A stretch of 64,000 nucleotides of DNA from contig CANLQH010000002.1 in NCBI GenBank assembly GCA_947493285.1, positions 1 to 64,000 of the forward strand, read 5' to 3'. This DNA comes from an uncultured Tenacibaculum sp. (GTDB taxonomy: Bacteria; Bacteroidota; Bacteroidia; Flavobacteriales; Flavobacteriaceae). Positions 8,315 to 18,383 of the stretch are shown here, piece by piece. Made by a program: the position numbers and the translations under genes. The notes beneath the pieces are model-generated. The model did no database searches and had not been told where the DNA came from. It saw nothing but the letters and a program-made list of their open reading frames with translations. The stretch's first letter is position 1. Every line of letters starts with the position of its first letter.

Positions 8315-8959
8315 ATGAAAAAATCAATTTTAGCAATTGCATTTGTTGCTCTAGCTGCTGTTTCTTGTAAAACAGAAAAAAACAAAGTAACTGCAAACGA
8401 AGAAGTAAAAGACATTAAAAAAGTAGAAAACGTAATAAATTCATACAAAGCAAACGTTGCTGAATCTACTGTTACTTGGAAAGGAAGCAAGCCAACTGGT
8501 TCTCATAACGGAGTAGTTAGTTTAGCGAGTGGTTTATTCGATATCGAAAATGGAGCTCTTAAATCTGGAGAATTCACAATTGACATGGCTTCAATTTCTT
8601 GTTCAGATTTAGAAGCTGGAAAAGGAAAAGAAGATTTAGAAGGACACTTAAAAGCTGGAGACTTTTTTGATGTAGCTAAATTCCCAACTGCAAAGTTTGA
8701 AGTTGCTAGTTCTGAAATGAAAGACGGAAAATTACAAGTTACAGGTAACTTAACTTTAAGAGGAACTACAAAAAGTATTACTATACCAGCTACAATTTCT
8801 GAAAATGATGGTACAGCTACTTTTAAAAGTGATGTTTTTAGTATTGACAGAACTGACTTTGGAGTTACTTACAAATCAAAGAAAATTGATGCTGCTTTAA
8901 AAGATAAGTTCATTAACGACTTAATGGAAATTTCTTTTGATATTAAAGCTCAAAAATAG
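8315..8959 (+). CDS. YceI-like lipoprotein
   Basis: This 214-residue protein has a lipoprotein signal with lipobox AVSC (Cys18). The YceI lipocalin-like domain follows from about residue 50: SYKANVAESTVTWKG, GEFTIDMASISC, GHLKAGDFFDVAKFPTAKF, and a DRTDFGVTY ending strand. YceI proteins are beta-barrels that bind isoprenoid-like lipids. Here it would be anchored in the outer or inner membrane. It is monocistronic, with its own promoter and a bidirectional terminator. Confidence 0.9.
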   Translation: MKKSILAIAFVALAAVSCKTEKNKVTANEEVKDIKKVENVINSYKANVAESTVTWKGSKPTGSHNGVVSLASGLFDIENGALKSGEFTIDMASISCSDLEAGKGKEDLEGHLKAGDFFDVAKFPTAKFEVASSEMKDGKLQVTGNLTLRGTTKSITIPATISENDGTATFKSDVFSIDRTDFGVTYKSKKIDAALKDKFINDLMEISFDIKAQK

Positions 8960-8975
8960 TTTTAGTTATACAAAT

Positions 8976-9008
8976 AAAAAAAGGGTTGACAATGTCAACC
9001 CTTTTTTT
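8976..9008. terminator. Bidirectional terminator between YceI gene and lipB
   Basis: GGGTTGACA (8983-8991) pairs with TGTCAACCC (8993-9001). Seven A residues precede it and seven T residues follow, so it works on both strands for the two convergent genes. Confidence 0.93.
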
Positions 9009-9711
9009 ATTCTACTATAAATTCTTCAACTTCAAACAATTCTTTAAAATGTTTTAGAATTTTTTGCTTCACCTCAGCTTCTGACACTTTTTTTTCAAGC
9101 TCAACCTCCATAGAAGTAACAGCTTTACCTCTAATTCCACAAGGAATAATATTATCAAAATAACCCAAATTAACATTTACATTTAATGCAAATCCGTGCA
9201 TAGTAACCCAACGACTAGCACGAATACCCATAGCACATATCTTTCTAGCAAAAGGGGTTCCAACATCTAACCAAACTCCAGTTTCCCCTTTACTTCTATC
9301 TCCTTTTAATCCATATTCTGCAATTGTTAGAATAATCGCTTCTTCTAATAATCGTAAATACTTATGTATATCAGTGAAAAAATTTTCTAAATCTATAATT
9401 GGATACCCAACAATTTGCCCTGGTCCATGGTAGGTAATATCTCCCCCTCTATTTATCTTGTAAAAAGTGGCTCCTTTTTCTTTTAACTGCTCTTCATTCA
9501 ATAATAAATTACTCATGTCTCCAGATTTCCCTAAAGTGTATACATTCGGGTGCTCAACAAACAAAAAGTGATTTGGTGTTATTATTTCAGCATCTCCATT
9601 TCTCTTCTCTCTTTTTAAAGAAACTATACCATCTAAAATTTCAGTTTGAAAATCCCAAGTCTCCTTATAATCTTTAGAACCTAAATCTCTGACTATAACA
9701 TTTTTATTCAT
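9007..9711 (-). CDS. lipB: Lipoyl(octanoyl) transferase
   Basis: LipB moves octanoyl from acyl carrier protein to lipoate-dependent enzymes. Conserved segments are RGGDITYHGPGQ, the lysine in RKICAMGIR, and the catalytic cysteine in IIPCGIRGKAVTSM. I place the start at the ATG 9711 (MNKNVIV, 234 aa). The longer frame would begin with a TTG at 9738 that lies inside an exact -7 promoter element. The gene is divergent from the protease gene. Confidence 0.94.
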   Translation of the reverse strand: MNKNVIVRDLGSKDYKETWDFQTEILDGIVSLKREKRNGDAEIITPNHFLFVEHPNVYTLGKSGDMSNLLLNEEQLKEKGATFYKINRGGDITYHGPGQIVGYPIIDLENFFTDIHKYLRLLEEAIILTIAEYGLKGDRSKGETGVWLDVGTPFARKICAMGIRASRWVTMHGFALNVNVNLGYFDNIIPCGIRGKAVTSMEVELEKKVSEAEVKQKILKHFKELFEVEEFIVE

Positions 9712-9735
9712 ATTTTCGCTAAATATTTCATCCCC

Positions 9736-9743
9736 CAAAGGTA
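9736..9743 (-). promoter_or_regulatory. -7 promoter element of lipB
   Basis: On the - strand this reads TACCTTTG, an exact TAnnTTTG match 24 nt before the ATG at 9711. It overlaps the in-frame TTG at 9738 and so argues against the longer LipB start. Confidence 0.55.
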
Positions 9744-9795
9744 GGGAAATTTAACCTTAAAGTGTTATTATTTAATATAACTACCCAAGACAATT

Positions 9796-12700
9796 ATGAT
9801 TAAAAAACAAGCCCTTTTAGTATTTATATCTTTTTTTGTTGCAGTAATTAATTTATGCTCACAAAATTCATGGAAGAAAGTAGGTTCTGAGAATCTCCTT
9901 TCAAAAAACGACAATACTCTTTTTATTAAAAATTTCCCTGAGAAATATTCTTTGATGAATTTGGAATTAAAAGAGTTTAAAAATTCTTTAAACAAAATTA
10001 GCCAAAGAAGCAGCAAAAAAGAGAACGTAATAAAACTACCTAACTCTAAAGGAGAATTAAAAAAATTCTCTATTAAAAAAACTTCATATTTAGCTCCAGA
10101 ATTAGCCGCAAAGTTCCCTATGATAAAATCATATTCTGCTCAAGGAATAGATGACCCAACCGCTGTTGCTAAAATTAGTATTGGCGTAGACGGATTACAC
10201 GCCGTTGTTTTTTCAGGAAAAGAAAGTACAATCTATGTAGACCCATATACAAAAAACAAAGAGCAATACATTGTTTATAAAAGGGCAGATTTAAAATCAA
10301 ATAAAAGTGGTTTTGAATGTCAAGTTGAAGTCTCTGCTAAAAAAATTGTAAAATCAACTTCTTTTCAAAGAAATGCTGATGATGGAAAACTTAGAACATA
10401 TAGAATCGCTATCGCTTCAACTGGTGAGTATTCTCAGTTCCACATAAATCGTACTACACCTACCCCAACAAGCGATACAGAAAAAAAAGCTGCTGTTTTA
10501 TCAGCAATGAACACTACAATGACTCGTGTTAATGGAGTTTACGAAAAAGATTTAGGAGTACGAATGATTATTGTAAATGATAATGATAAAATTATATTTT
10601 TAGACGCAGCTACTGACGGTTTATCAAACAACGATGCTAATAGCTTAATAGATGAAAGCCAACAGAAATGTGACGCTATTATTGGCAATGCAAATTACGA
10701 CGTCGGTCATACTTTCAGTACCGGTGGTGGTGGTTTAGCTCAATTAAATTCTGTTTGTGTTACTGGAGCTAAAGCCAGTGGTATTACCGGTAGTAGCCAG
10801 CCTATTTCTGACCCTTACGATATAGATTTTGTAGCTCATGAATTAGGACATCAATTTGGTGGAACTCATACTCAAAATAACGATTGTAATAGAACAAATT
10901 CAACAGCTGTTGAGCCTGGTAGTGGATCTACTATTATGGGCTATGCTGGTATTTGTTCTCCAAATGTTCAAAGCAATAGTGATGATCATTTTCATGCAGT
11001 AAGTATTGCTCAAATGTGGAATCATATTAAAGGTTCTGGAGATTGTGCAACTAAAACAGACACAGGTAATACTGTACCTACAGCTAATGCAGGTTCTGAT
11101 GTTAGTATTCCTAAATCTACTCCTTTTGCCCTAAAAGGTAATGCTACAGATGCTCAAGGTACAGCTAGCTTAACCTACAATTGGGAGCAAACTGATACTG
11201 AAGTTGCTACTATGCCTCCTGTTTCAAAAAATACTGGAGGGCCAACTTTTAGATCTTTACCATCTAAAGCTTCACCAAACAGGTACTTCCCTGCCTTACC
11301 AACAGTAATTGGAGGAAGCACTTCAAGTACATGGGAAGTTGTACCTTCGGTTGCAAGAACTTTAAATTTTGCACTTACAGTTAGAGATAATCATACAGGT
11401 GGAGGTAATTCTGCTAGAGATGATATTAAAATAACAGTTACAGATGCTGAAGCGTTTACAGTTACAGCACCAACAACAGCTGTAACTTGGAACACTGGAA
11501 GTTCTCAAACGATAACATGGAATAAAGGAACAACAGATCAAGCTCCTATTAATTGTTCGAAAGTTAACATTAGACTTTCTACTGATGGCGGAGTTACTTT
11601 CCCTATAACTATAAAAGAAAACATTGATAATGACGGAACTGAATCTATTATAATCCCTAACAATCCAACAACGCAAGCCCGTGTTATGGTTGAAGCAGCT
11701 GATAACATTTTTTACAATGTTAACTCTACAAACTTCACTATTAACTCTACAGTTCCAACGTTTTTATTTACCAATAAAACAGATAAACAAACAGTTTGTA
11801 ACACTGGAAACAACTCTGTTAATTACACATTGAATTTTGATTTTGTTAATGGTTTTTCTGAAACAGTAACGCTATCTGCAACTGGTTTACCTAATGGAGC
11901 TACAGCTAATTTCTCTCCAGCTACAATTAACACTGATGGTGATGTCACCATGACAATCAACAACTTAGACAACAGTAATCAACAAAATTATACAATTGTT
12001 GCCCAAGGAAGTTCTGCAAGCGTTACACAAACTACAGATGCTTTATTAAAAATTATAGGAACAAGTTTTTCTAATATCAATATAACATCTCCTACTAATG
12101 CTGCTACAGATGTTGGGTTAACTCCTAAATTTGAATGGGGAGCAGATACAAACGCGACATCATACGATATTTTAGTAGCAACAGACGCAGGGTTTGCAAA
12201 TGTTATCATCAATGAAAATACTTCTACAAATACATATACTCATTCATCTCCTTTAAATGGGGTAACAAAATATTTTTGGTATGTTAAACCTAAAAATGAT
12301 TGTGGTGAAGGTGCTAATTCTAGTATTGGAGAGTTTACAACCGAAACACCGTCGTATTGTACCTCAACTTTTACTGATGAAGCTGGAGGAACAGAACACA
12401 TAACCAATGTTACTTTTAATACTATTAATAACAACTCTGATAATGACACTGCTGATGGTTACGAAGATTTCACTTCAGTTTCCACAAATATCAAAAGAAC
12501 TCAAACTCACCAAATAAGTGTTACGTTTGACACAGGAGGATACCAAGATCACTGTTATGTTTTTATTGACTGGAATCAAGATTATCAATTTAATAAAACA
12601 GATGAAAGGTTTGACTTAGGTTCTAAGCAAGATAGTGATGGTAATAGTACTACGACGAATACAGATACTACTACTTTTAATATTACCGTGCCAGAAGGAG

Positions 12701-14577
12701 CTGTTTTAGGAGAAACAAGAATGAGAGTTGTTATTGAGTACGATTCTCCAAGTGATGGCTATGGTGATGGCCCATGTGATTCTGACCATAAAACTGAATG
12801 GGGAGAAACAGAAGATTATACTGTTATTATTGAAGAGAAACCTCAACCAGATTTTACTTTAACAAGTACATCCCAACATATTTCAATATGTAATAAAGCG
12901 GTAAACGAACAAGCTTTTACTTTTGATTATAAAAACTTATTTGGTTTTAATGAAGATGTTAACTTTACTGTTACTGGAGTACCAACGAATGCCACATCAG
13001 CATTTAACCCCGCTTCAATAAACTCGGATGGTACAATTACCTTAACTCTTTCTAACTTAAACAATGCTGCTATTGGTGATTACACAATGATAGTTACTGG
13101 TACATCTGCATCATTAACAAAATCTGTAGAAATACCTTTTAACGTTAACGATAACTTATGTAATTCTTCTGGAAATACAAACTCGCAAATAAGTACCACA
13201 CTAGTTAATTTTGGGGAGATAAACAACACATCCACTAAAACAAATGGTTATTCTGATTTTAAATCGATTTCTTCAGAAATTATTAAAGGAGCCAAGTATC
13301 TGTTAAAAACAAATGTGAATACAGATGGCAATAACGCGACTAAAACTTATGCTTGGATAGACTGGAATCAAAACTGTTTATTCGATGCTAACGAAAAATA
13401 TGACTTAGGAGAAGCTACAAATACTTCTGGTGCTACTAACAATAGTGGATTAGAAGTAACGATACCTAATGATGCTTTAATAGGAAGTACAATTTTAAGA
13501 GTTACTACAAAACTTGCTAGTGATGGAGATCCAAATTCTTGTGAATTAAACTTTAATGGAGAAGTTGAAGATTATACAATTACAATTACTCCTAGTTTTA
13601 CATTAACAAATAAAACTGGAAGTTTATCTATTTGTAACAAAGCTGTCTCTGAAGTTGAATATATGTTGGATTTCTCAGTATTTAATGATTTTAATGAAGA
13701 TGTTGCGCTGTCAATTACTGATGCTCCTGCAAATGCGACCACAGAATTAAGTATTAATTCAATAAATACTAGCAACGTATTTACATTAACGGTTTCGAAT
13801 TTAAGTAATGTAGCTGTTAGCGATTACACAATTAAAGTTACAGGAGCGTCAACATCTATGACAAAATCAGTTGATTTAATTCTTAGTGTAAATGACAATC
13901 ATTGTAAATCATCAGGTAATTTAGATTCTCAAATTAGTATTACCAACGTAAAATTCGGGGAAATTGATAACTCATCAACAAAAACTAATGGATTTTCAGA
14001 TTTCAAATCAATTTCTACAGGAGTTGTAAGGGGCGAATCTTATGATTTATCAGTAACTATTAATAAAGATGGTAACGATGATGTAAAAACACATGGATGG
14101 ATTGACTGGAACGAAAATTGTTTATTTGACGATAATGAAGGGTTTGATTTAACATCAAATAATTTTGATATTGTAATACCAGAAGATGCTATTCTAGGTA
14201 ATAAAACTCTTAGAATATCTACTAAACTAAAAACTGCTCCAAATTCTTGTGAATTAGATTTTGATGGTGAAGTTGAAGACTACACTATTAATGTTGAAGA
14301 AAGCTTTGCTACTGATGCAACATTATTTAAAGATTTAAAAATGTATCCAGTACCATCTGATGGTAATATAACGGTGAATTTTAAAGTAAAGGTTAAAGAT
14401 TTAACTATTGTTAGATTATTCGACTTAAGAGGACAGTTATTAGATACTCAAAGTTTTTCTACAGTATCAAGTTCTTTTAACAAAGAAATTCAGTTTAAAA
14501 GACCAAGTGGAGGAATCTACTTATTACAAGTAGAAAATGATGGTAAAATTGAAACTAGAAAAGTGATTTTTAGATAA
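9796..14577 (+). CDS. Secreted reprolysin-like metalloprotease with GEVED domains and T9SS signal
   Basis: This 1593-residue secreted protein has a signal peptide (1-23), a propeptide, and a reprolysin/adamalysin-like catalytic domain (about 200-430). The zinc motif HELGHQFGGTH begins near residue 348 and a MGYAG Met-turn follows. Next come an Ig/PKD-like segment, Fn3-like segments, and three GEVED domains (about 855-1015, 1120-1255, 1365-1490) alternating with beta-sandwich repeats. The last 85 residues are a type A C-terminal sorting domain (KMYPVPSDG...GIYLLQVENDGK...RKVIFR) that sends it through the type IX secretion system. It is probably a cell-surface or released exoprotease. The two last GEVED/sandwich units look like a tandem duplication of about 720 bp. 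Confidence 0.92.
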   Translation: MIKKQALLVFISFFVAVINLCSQNSWKKVGSENLLSKNDNTLFIKNFPEKYSLMNLELKEFKNSLNKISQRSSKKENVIKLPNSKGELKKFSIKKTSYLAPELAAKFPMIKSYSAQGIDDPTAVAKISIGVDGLHAVVFSGKESTIYVDPYTKNKEQYIVYKRADLKSNKSGFECQVEVSAKKIVKSTSFQRNADDGKLRTYRIAIASTGEYSQFHINRTTPTPTSDTEKKAAVLSAMNTTMTRVNGVYEKDLGVRMIIVNDNDKIIFLDAATDGLSNNDANSLIDESQQKCDAIIGNANYDVGHTFSTGGGGLAQLNSVCVTGAKASGITGSSQPISDPYDIDFVAHELGHQFGGTHTQNNDCNRTNSTAVEPGSGSTIMGYAGICSPNVQSNSDDHFHAVSIAQMWNHIKGSGDCATKTDTGNTVPTANAGSDVSIPKSTPFALKGNATDAQGTASLTYNWEQTDTEVATMPPVSKNTGGPTFRSLPSKASPNRYFPALPTVIGGSTSSTWEVVPSVARTLNFALTVRDNHTGGGNSARDDIKITVTDAEAFTVTAPTTAVTWNTGSSQTITWNKGTTDQAPINCSKVNIRLSTDGGVTFPITIKENIDNDGTESIIIPNNPTTQARVMVEAADNIFYNVNSTNFTINSTVPTFLFTNKTDKQTVCNTGNNSVNYTLNFDFVNGFSETVTLSATGLPNGATANFSPATINTDGDVTMTINNLDNSNQQNYTIVAQGSSASVTQTTDALLKIIGTSFSNINITSPTNAATDVGLTPKFEWGADTNATSYDILVATDAGFANVIINENTSTNTYTHSSPLNGVTKYFWYVKPKNDCGEGANSSIGEFTTETPSYCTSTFTDEAGGTEHITNVTFNTINNNSDNDTADGYEDFTSVSTNIKRTQTHQISVTFDTGGYQDHCYVFIDWNQDYQFNKTDERFDLGSKQDSDGNSTTTNTDTTTFNITVPEGAVLGETRMRVVIEYDSPSDGYGDGPCDSDHKTEWGETEDYTVIIEEKPQPDFTLTSTSQHISICNKAVNEQAFTFDYKNLFGFNEDVNFTVTGVPTNATSAFNPASINSDGTITLTLSNLNNAAIGDYTMIVTGTSASLTKSVEIPFNVNDNLCNSSGNTNSQISTTLVNFGEINNTSTKTNGYSDFKSISSEIIKGAKYLLKTNVNTDGNNATKTYAWIDWNQNCLFDANEKYDLGEATNTSGATNNSGLEVTIPNDALIGSTILRVTTKLASDGDPNSCELNFNGEVEDYTITITPSFTLTNKTGSLSICNKAVSEVEYMLDFSVFNDFNEDVALSITDAPANATTELSINSINTSNVFTLTVSNLSNVAVSDYTIKVTGASTSMTKSVDLILSVNDNHCKSSGNLDSQISITNVKFGEIDNSSTKTNGFSDFKSISTGVVRGESYDLSVTINKDGNDDVKTHGWIDWNENCLFDDNEGFDLTSNNFDIVIPEDAILGNKTLRISTKLKTAPNSCELDFDGEVEDYTINVEESFATDATLFKDLKMYPVPSDGNITVNFKVKVKDLTIVRLFDLRGQLLDTQSFSTVSSSFNKEIQFKRPSGGIYLLQVENDGKIETRKVIFR

Positions 14578-14594
14578 ACACAAATATTATATCA

Positions 14595-14626
14595 CAAAAA
14601 AAGCGAGCTAATTAGCTCGCTTTTTT
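14595..14626. terminator. Bidirectional terminator after the protease gene
   Basis: A perfect palindrome with arms AAAAAGCGAGCTAA / TTAGCTCGCTTTTT lies between convergent genes. The flanking A and T runs fit termination in both directions. Confidence 0.92.
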
Positions 14627-14645
14627 ATTTAATCAATTCAAAATA

Positions 14646-17414
14646 TTATAAATTATACTTAACGCTAAAAACAGCTATTCTTGGCTGAATAACATAAGTA
14701 GAGTTACTAACTAAAATATCGTTACTACTATTTTGATTCAAACCTGTCGTGCTTAATAAATTAGTTACTCCTACTTTATATTCCCATTTACTATCTTTTT
14801 TCTGATACGTTAAATCTGCTCGTAAAAAACCATAACTATCAATTGAAGTTCCGTTATTCACTACATTATTGTACGTGTACTTTGACGTAAATATTAACTC
14901 CTTTAAAAAGTAAGCGTCAAAATTAATATAAGGACTATGTGTTGTAAATGTATTTTCGACTCCGCCAATATCTGATTTATTTATCGACACATTATAACCT
15001 AAATCAAAATTTGGAGCTTCTTTAAAGTTTGTACTAAATTTTGTTCTATATGTTTGTGTAAACATCTTAGACAACCTGTTTGATGAAACATTCGTTTGCC
15101 TATCTGTAATTAAACTATTCGATTTTGAATATGAAACATTTCCACCCAGACTATACTTAAACTTTCTATGGCTTTTTTGAAAATTTGCTCTAGCCGAAAT
15201 TACCTCATCTGGAAACGCAGAATTAATCGAAGTTCTAACTTGGTTAACCCCTAAAAACTGAGTGTTACTTTTAATTACATCTTTTCTTTTACTATAATCT
15301 ATCGAACCAAAAATATTGGTATAGTTAAACATATTGAAGCTGAAATAATTTAAACTTACATTATGATATAATGAATTTTCTAGCTCTCTATTTCCTGAAT
15401 ACAAACTGTTGTAATTATTAAAAACATAGCCTTCCGCTAACTGAACTACATCAGTAAAACTTGTTTGTATTCGATAATTTAAACGCAAAGTTTCAGATTT
15501 TTTTAAATTAATTTTTATTGAGGCATCTGGTAAAAGTTGAGTAAAATTATTTTTTACTTCAGACCCTAACTGCGTATTCTTAGAAACATAATTATGTAAC
15601 GTAAAACCTTGGTTGAAAGTAAATATTCCAGTAATAAACTTATAATGTAAACCTGTATATAAATCGTTAAAAGAAAAATCTACATCGTTAATTGTATTAG
15701 TAGCTGAAATTTGTGTTTTATTTCCATTTAAAACTTCAAATATTTCGGAATTAAATCGTTGATTACTCAATGTAGAGCCCAATGTTATATTTAAATTACT
15801 CTTACTATTTATTACATAATAGTAATCTAACTTAGCATCAAATTTATTTGTTTTAATTCTTTTGTTTTGACTTACATCAAACGGATTCGCTAACTCATTT
15901 AATCCTATTAAATTAGAAAATGACAATTTTTCAAGTTCAGCATTATAAAACGGATCTTCATCTTGCCATAAATGTTGCGCTTCAAAAGCAAAAATATTTT
16001 TATCGTTTAACGTATAATAATAATTTAAGTTTTGATTAATAGAAAACGGATTTTGTTCAGACATTTGATTAATAGGAACAATCTCATCATCAGCATTTAA
16101 ATATGTTCTTGATGATAATGTACTTTGTAACTGTTTTTGACTTGACACTTTAGCAAAAATATCATAGTCTAATTGATTATTTGTGTTTGACTTATAGCTC
16201 GAACTCAATTTAAACAAACCTAAATCGCTTTTTTGATTCGTTAAATTTTGAATCTCTTCCGTATCAATAACTTTAAATGAATTTGGATTATTCGGGTCGT
16301 AAGTTGGCAAACTAGTTTGATCTATATTAGCATTAGAGTACAGACTGTTTGTGCTCTCTTCCATATCTGTATTATTTCCTGAATAAATTGCGAAACCGCT
16401 AATATCCCACGTTTTTTTAGGCGAATAACTAAAGTTAACTGCTCCAAACTTTGAATCAATTTCTTTAGCTCTATTATTCTTTAATGTTAAAAAAGAGATA
16501 TCATTTGATCCGACATTAAAATCGGTACCGTTACTACTGCCAACACCTCTAAATCCTCCTGTAAACTTAAAGTAATCGCGCATGGTAAAAGGTACTTCAC
16601 CAATATTATTAATATCAGTAATAATATTCACACTATATTTTGGGCTATAATAAAACAGTTTTGGATGGGCTATATACCTACTATCTTTCATTCCAATACC
16701 CAAACCAGCTGTCACTTCTCCAAACCAAAAGTTTTTCTTCCCTTCTTTTAATTTTATATTGATAACAACATTATCCTCATTATCAGTAACACGACTCATC
16801 TGCCCAACTTCGCTATGGTTTTTTAATACTTGAACTTTATCTATCGCATCTGCAGGAATATTTTTTGTTGCGATTTTAGAATCTCCATCAAAGAAGTCTT
16901 TTCCTTCAACCATTACTTTTTTTACAGTCTTCCCTTCTACTTCAATCTCTCCATCATCATTTACCTCAACACCAGGTAATTTATCTAAAACATCTCCAAG
17001 TTTTTTTTCTGTTCCAGTTTTAAAACTATCAGCGTCATACACAATAGTATCGCCTTTTACAGTCACTGGCATTTTGTAGGTAATATTAACTTCATCTAGA
17101 GTATCATCCCCTTTTAAACTAATATCTTTTACTACATCAACCTCGTTCATTTTAATTGTAGTATCAGAACTTTTCATTCCGATATAACTTGTTTTAACAG
17201 TGTAGGTAGTATTCTTTTTAAGATTTAATTTATAATTTCCTTTCGCATCTGTAAATCCATAGGAATCTAACTTTTTTGTATCTTTATTTATAGCAATTAC
17301 ATTCGCCATTTCTAACGGATTTCCAATACTATCTTTAACCACCCCTTTTAGTGTAATTTGAGCATTAGACATCCATGTAACCATACAAATGGCTACGAGT
17401 AGTATTTTTTTCAT
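14646..17414 (-). CDS. TonB-dependent-receptor-like outer membrane beta-barrel protein
   Basis: This 922-residue protein has a signal peptide (to about residue 18). A carboxypeptidase-regulatory-like beta-sandwich (ITLKGVVKDSIGNPLEMANV..., about 20-100) follows, then a plug-like domain (KLGDVLDKLPGVEVNDDGEIEV...DAIDKVQVLKN, about 135-210). The long C-terminal beta-barrel ends in a Tyr/Asn/Leu strand (IAVFSVKYNL). This is the OMP_b-brl_3 group common in Bacteroidota. A TonB box is not obvious. It is probably last in a - strand operon with two GLPGLI proteins and a small secreted protein; a 37-nt gap separates it from the gene upstream. The ligand is unknown. Confidence 0.88.
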   Translation of the reverse strand: MKKILLVAICMVTWMSNAQITLKGVVKDSIGNPLEMANVIAINKDTKKLDSYGFTDAKGNYKLNLKKNTTYTVKTSYIGMKSSDTTIKMNEVDVVKDISLKGDDTLDEVNITYKMPVTVKGDTIVYDADSFKTGTEKKLGDVLDKLPGVEVNDDGEIEVEGKTVKKVMVEGKDFFDGDSKIATKNIPADAIDKVQVLKNHSEVGQMSRVTDNEDNVVINIKLKEGKKNFWFGEVTAGLGIGMKDSRYIAHPKLFYYSPKYSVNIITDINNIGEVPFTMRDYFKFTGGFRGVGSSNGTDFNVGSNDISFLTLKNNRAKEIDSKFGAVNFSYSPKKTWDISGFAIYSGNNTDMEESTNSLYSNANIDQTSLPTYDPNNPNSFKVIDTEEIQNLTNQKSDLGLFKLSSSYKSNTNNQLDYDIFAKVSSQKQLQSTLSSRTYLNADDEIVPINQMSEQNPFSINQNLNYYYTLNDKNIFAFEAQHLWQDEDPFYNAELEKLSFSNLIGLNELANPFDVSQNKRIKTNKFDAKLDYYYVINSKSNLNITLGSTLSNQRFNSEIFEVLNGNKTQISATNTINDVDFSFNDLYTGLHYKFITGIFTFNQGFTLHNYVSKNTQLGSEVKNNFTQLLPDASIKINLKKSETLRLNYRIQTSFTDVVQLAEGYVFNNYNSLYSGNRELENSLYHNVSLNYFSFNMFNYTNIFGSIDYSKRKDVIKSNTQFLGVNQVRTSINSAFPDEVISARANFQKSHRKFKYSLGGNVSYSKSNSLITDRQTNVSSNRLSKMFTQTYRTKFSTNFKEAPNFDLGYNVSINKSDIGGVENTFTTHSPYINFDAYFLKELIFTSKYTYNNVVNNGTSIDSYGFLRADLTYQKKDSKWEYKVGVTNLLSTTGLNQNSSNDILVSNSTYVIQPRIAVFSVKYNL

Positions 17415-17451
17415 TGTGTAAGTTTTTCTTTTTATTTAAGTAGGCTATTCT

Positions 17452-18306
17452 TTAATGAAATCCGCGTCTTCCTCCATTTCCCCCTCTTCTATTCCTAAAC
17501 ATTTCTCTCATTTCTTCCATCTTCTTTTTCATGATTTTTGTGTACTCTGCTCTTGTTACTTCCTTTCCTTTTGTAGGTTCTTTTATTTCAATTTTCTCAG
17601 ACGGATTCATTATTATTTCTGAACACAAAATAGTCGTACGTCCTTCATTAATTTCTAAAATTAAACCTGGCAATCCCCAATAATTCCCCGGACCATTACT
17701 AACAGGTATCTGCGGAGTATACCAAGCTGTAACTACAACTTCTTTTGGCAACTCTATTTCTTTAGTTATTTTTTGAGTTTTAGTAGAGTCTTTCTTTTTA
17801 TCATTTCCTCTTCTCCCACGCATATTCCTCCAATCTAAAGCATCAGTTTTCTTTATTAAAGTTGCTTTAAAACAAGTGTAATTTCCTATTTGCTTAGTCT
17901 CACTTCCTAATTTCCAATTAGGTTTTTCGACAGATTCTGTAATCAAAAACTTTTTTCCAAAAGACTCTGTAGATTCTAAAAACTTTCTTTCTTTGATGTT
18001 TTTATATTTAGTGCCTCCGCCTAAACCACCAAATCGAAATCCTCTCCCAGTTCCTGGAGCTGCTAATTTTGCTTCTTCTTTATAAACAGATTCTTCTTTA
18101 GTAAAACTTAAAACATATGTTTTCTCTAACATGTTTTTCATTCTATCTTTAATCTGTTTTTTTCTTTCTTCAGACATTTGACGACCATTAAATCGATCCA
18201 TATCAAATGTAGTTTTAGATTGGTAGACTGCTTTTCCTTGAAAATTAGCTTGAGCAAATAGCGTGATTGAAAGGCACAGAAATAACCCTGTAAATAACTG
18301 TTTCAT
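17452..18306 (-). CDS. GLPGLI family protein, G/R-rich variant
   Basis: This 284-residue secreted protein (signal peptide to about residue 20) carries the family name motif in VSNGPGNYWGLPGLILEI. Before it lie NYTCFKAT and the strand TAWYTPQIPVS, all typical of GLPGLI proteins (DUF of unknown function, Bacteroidota). Unusual features are a Gly/Arg/Phe-rich patch near residue 80 and a Gly/Arg-rich C-terminus (RRGGNGGRRG). It is a clear paralogue of the next upstream gene and sits beside the beta-barrel receptor, as GLPGLI genes often do. Confidence 0.9.
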   Translation of the reverse strand: MKQLFTGLFLCLSITLFAQANFQGKAVYQSKTTFDMDRFNGRQMSEERKKQIKDRMKNMLEKTYVLSFTKEESVYKEEAKLAAPGTGRGFRFGGLGGGTKYKNIKERKFLESTESFGKKFLITESVEKPNWKLGSETKQIGNYTCFKATLIKKTDALDWRNMRGRRGNDKKKDSTKTQKITKEIELPKEVVVTAWYTPQIPVSNGPGNYWGLPGLILEINEGRTTILCSEIIMNPSEKIEIKEPTKGKEVTRAEYTKIMKKKMEEMREMFRNRRGGNGGRRGFH

Positions 18307-18341
18307 AATTAAATCTTTATTTTTTAATAAAAATAACTCTT

Positions 18342-18361
18342 GTTAATTGAAGTTAGACTTA
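18342..18361. promoter_or_regulatory. Possible second response-regulator site (two 10-bp units)
   Basis: GTTAATTGAA and GTTAGACTTA stand head to tail with the same 10-bp period as the three-unit repeat at 19626-19655. They lie in the 77-bp gap upstream of the - strand GLPGLI gene at 17452-18306. The match is weaker, so this is tentative. Confidence 0.3.
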
Positions 18362-18383
18362 AAAAAAAGCTAAAGGTTTAATC

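Noticed and set aside
12860..14300. Repeats in the protease gene as CRISPR or mobile repeats
   Set aside because: They are protein-domain repeats in frame with no spacer structure.
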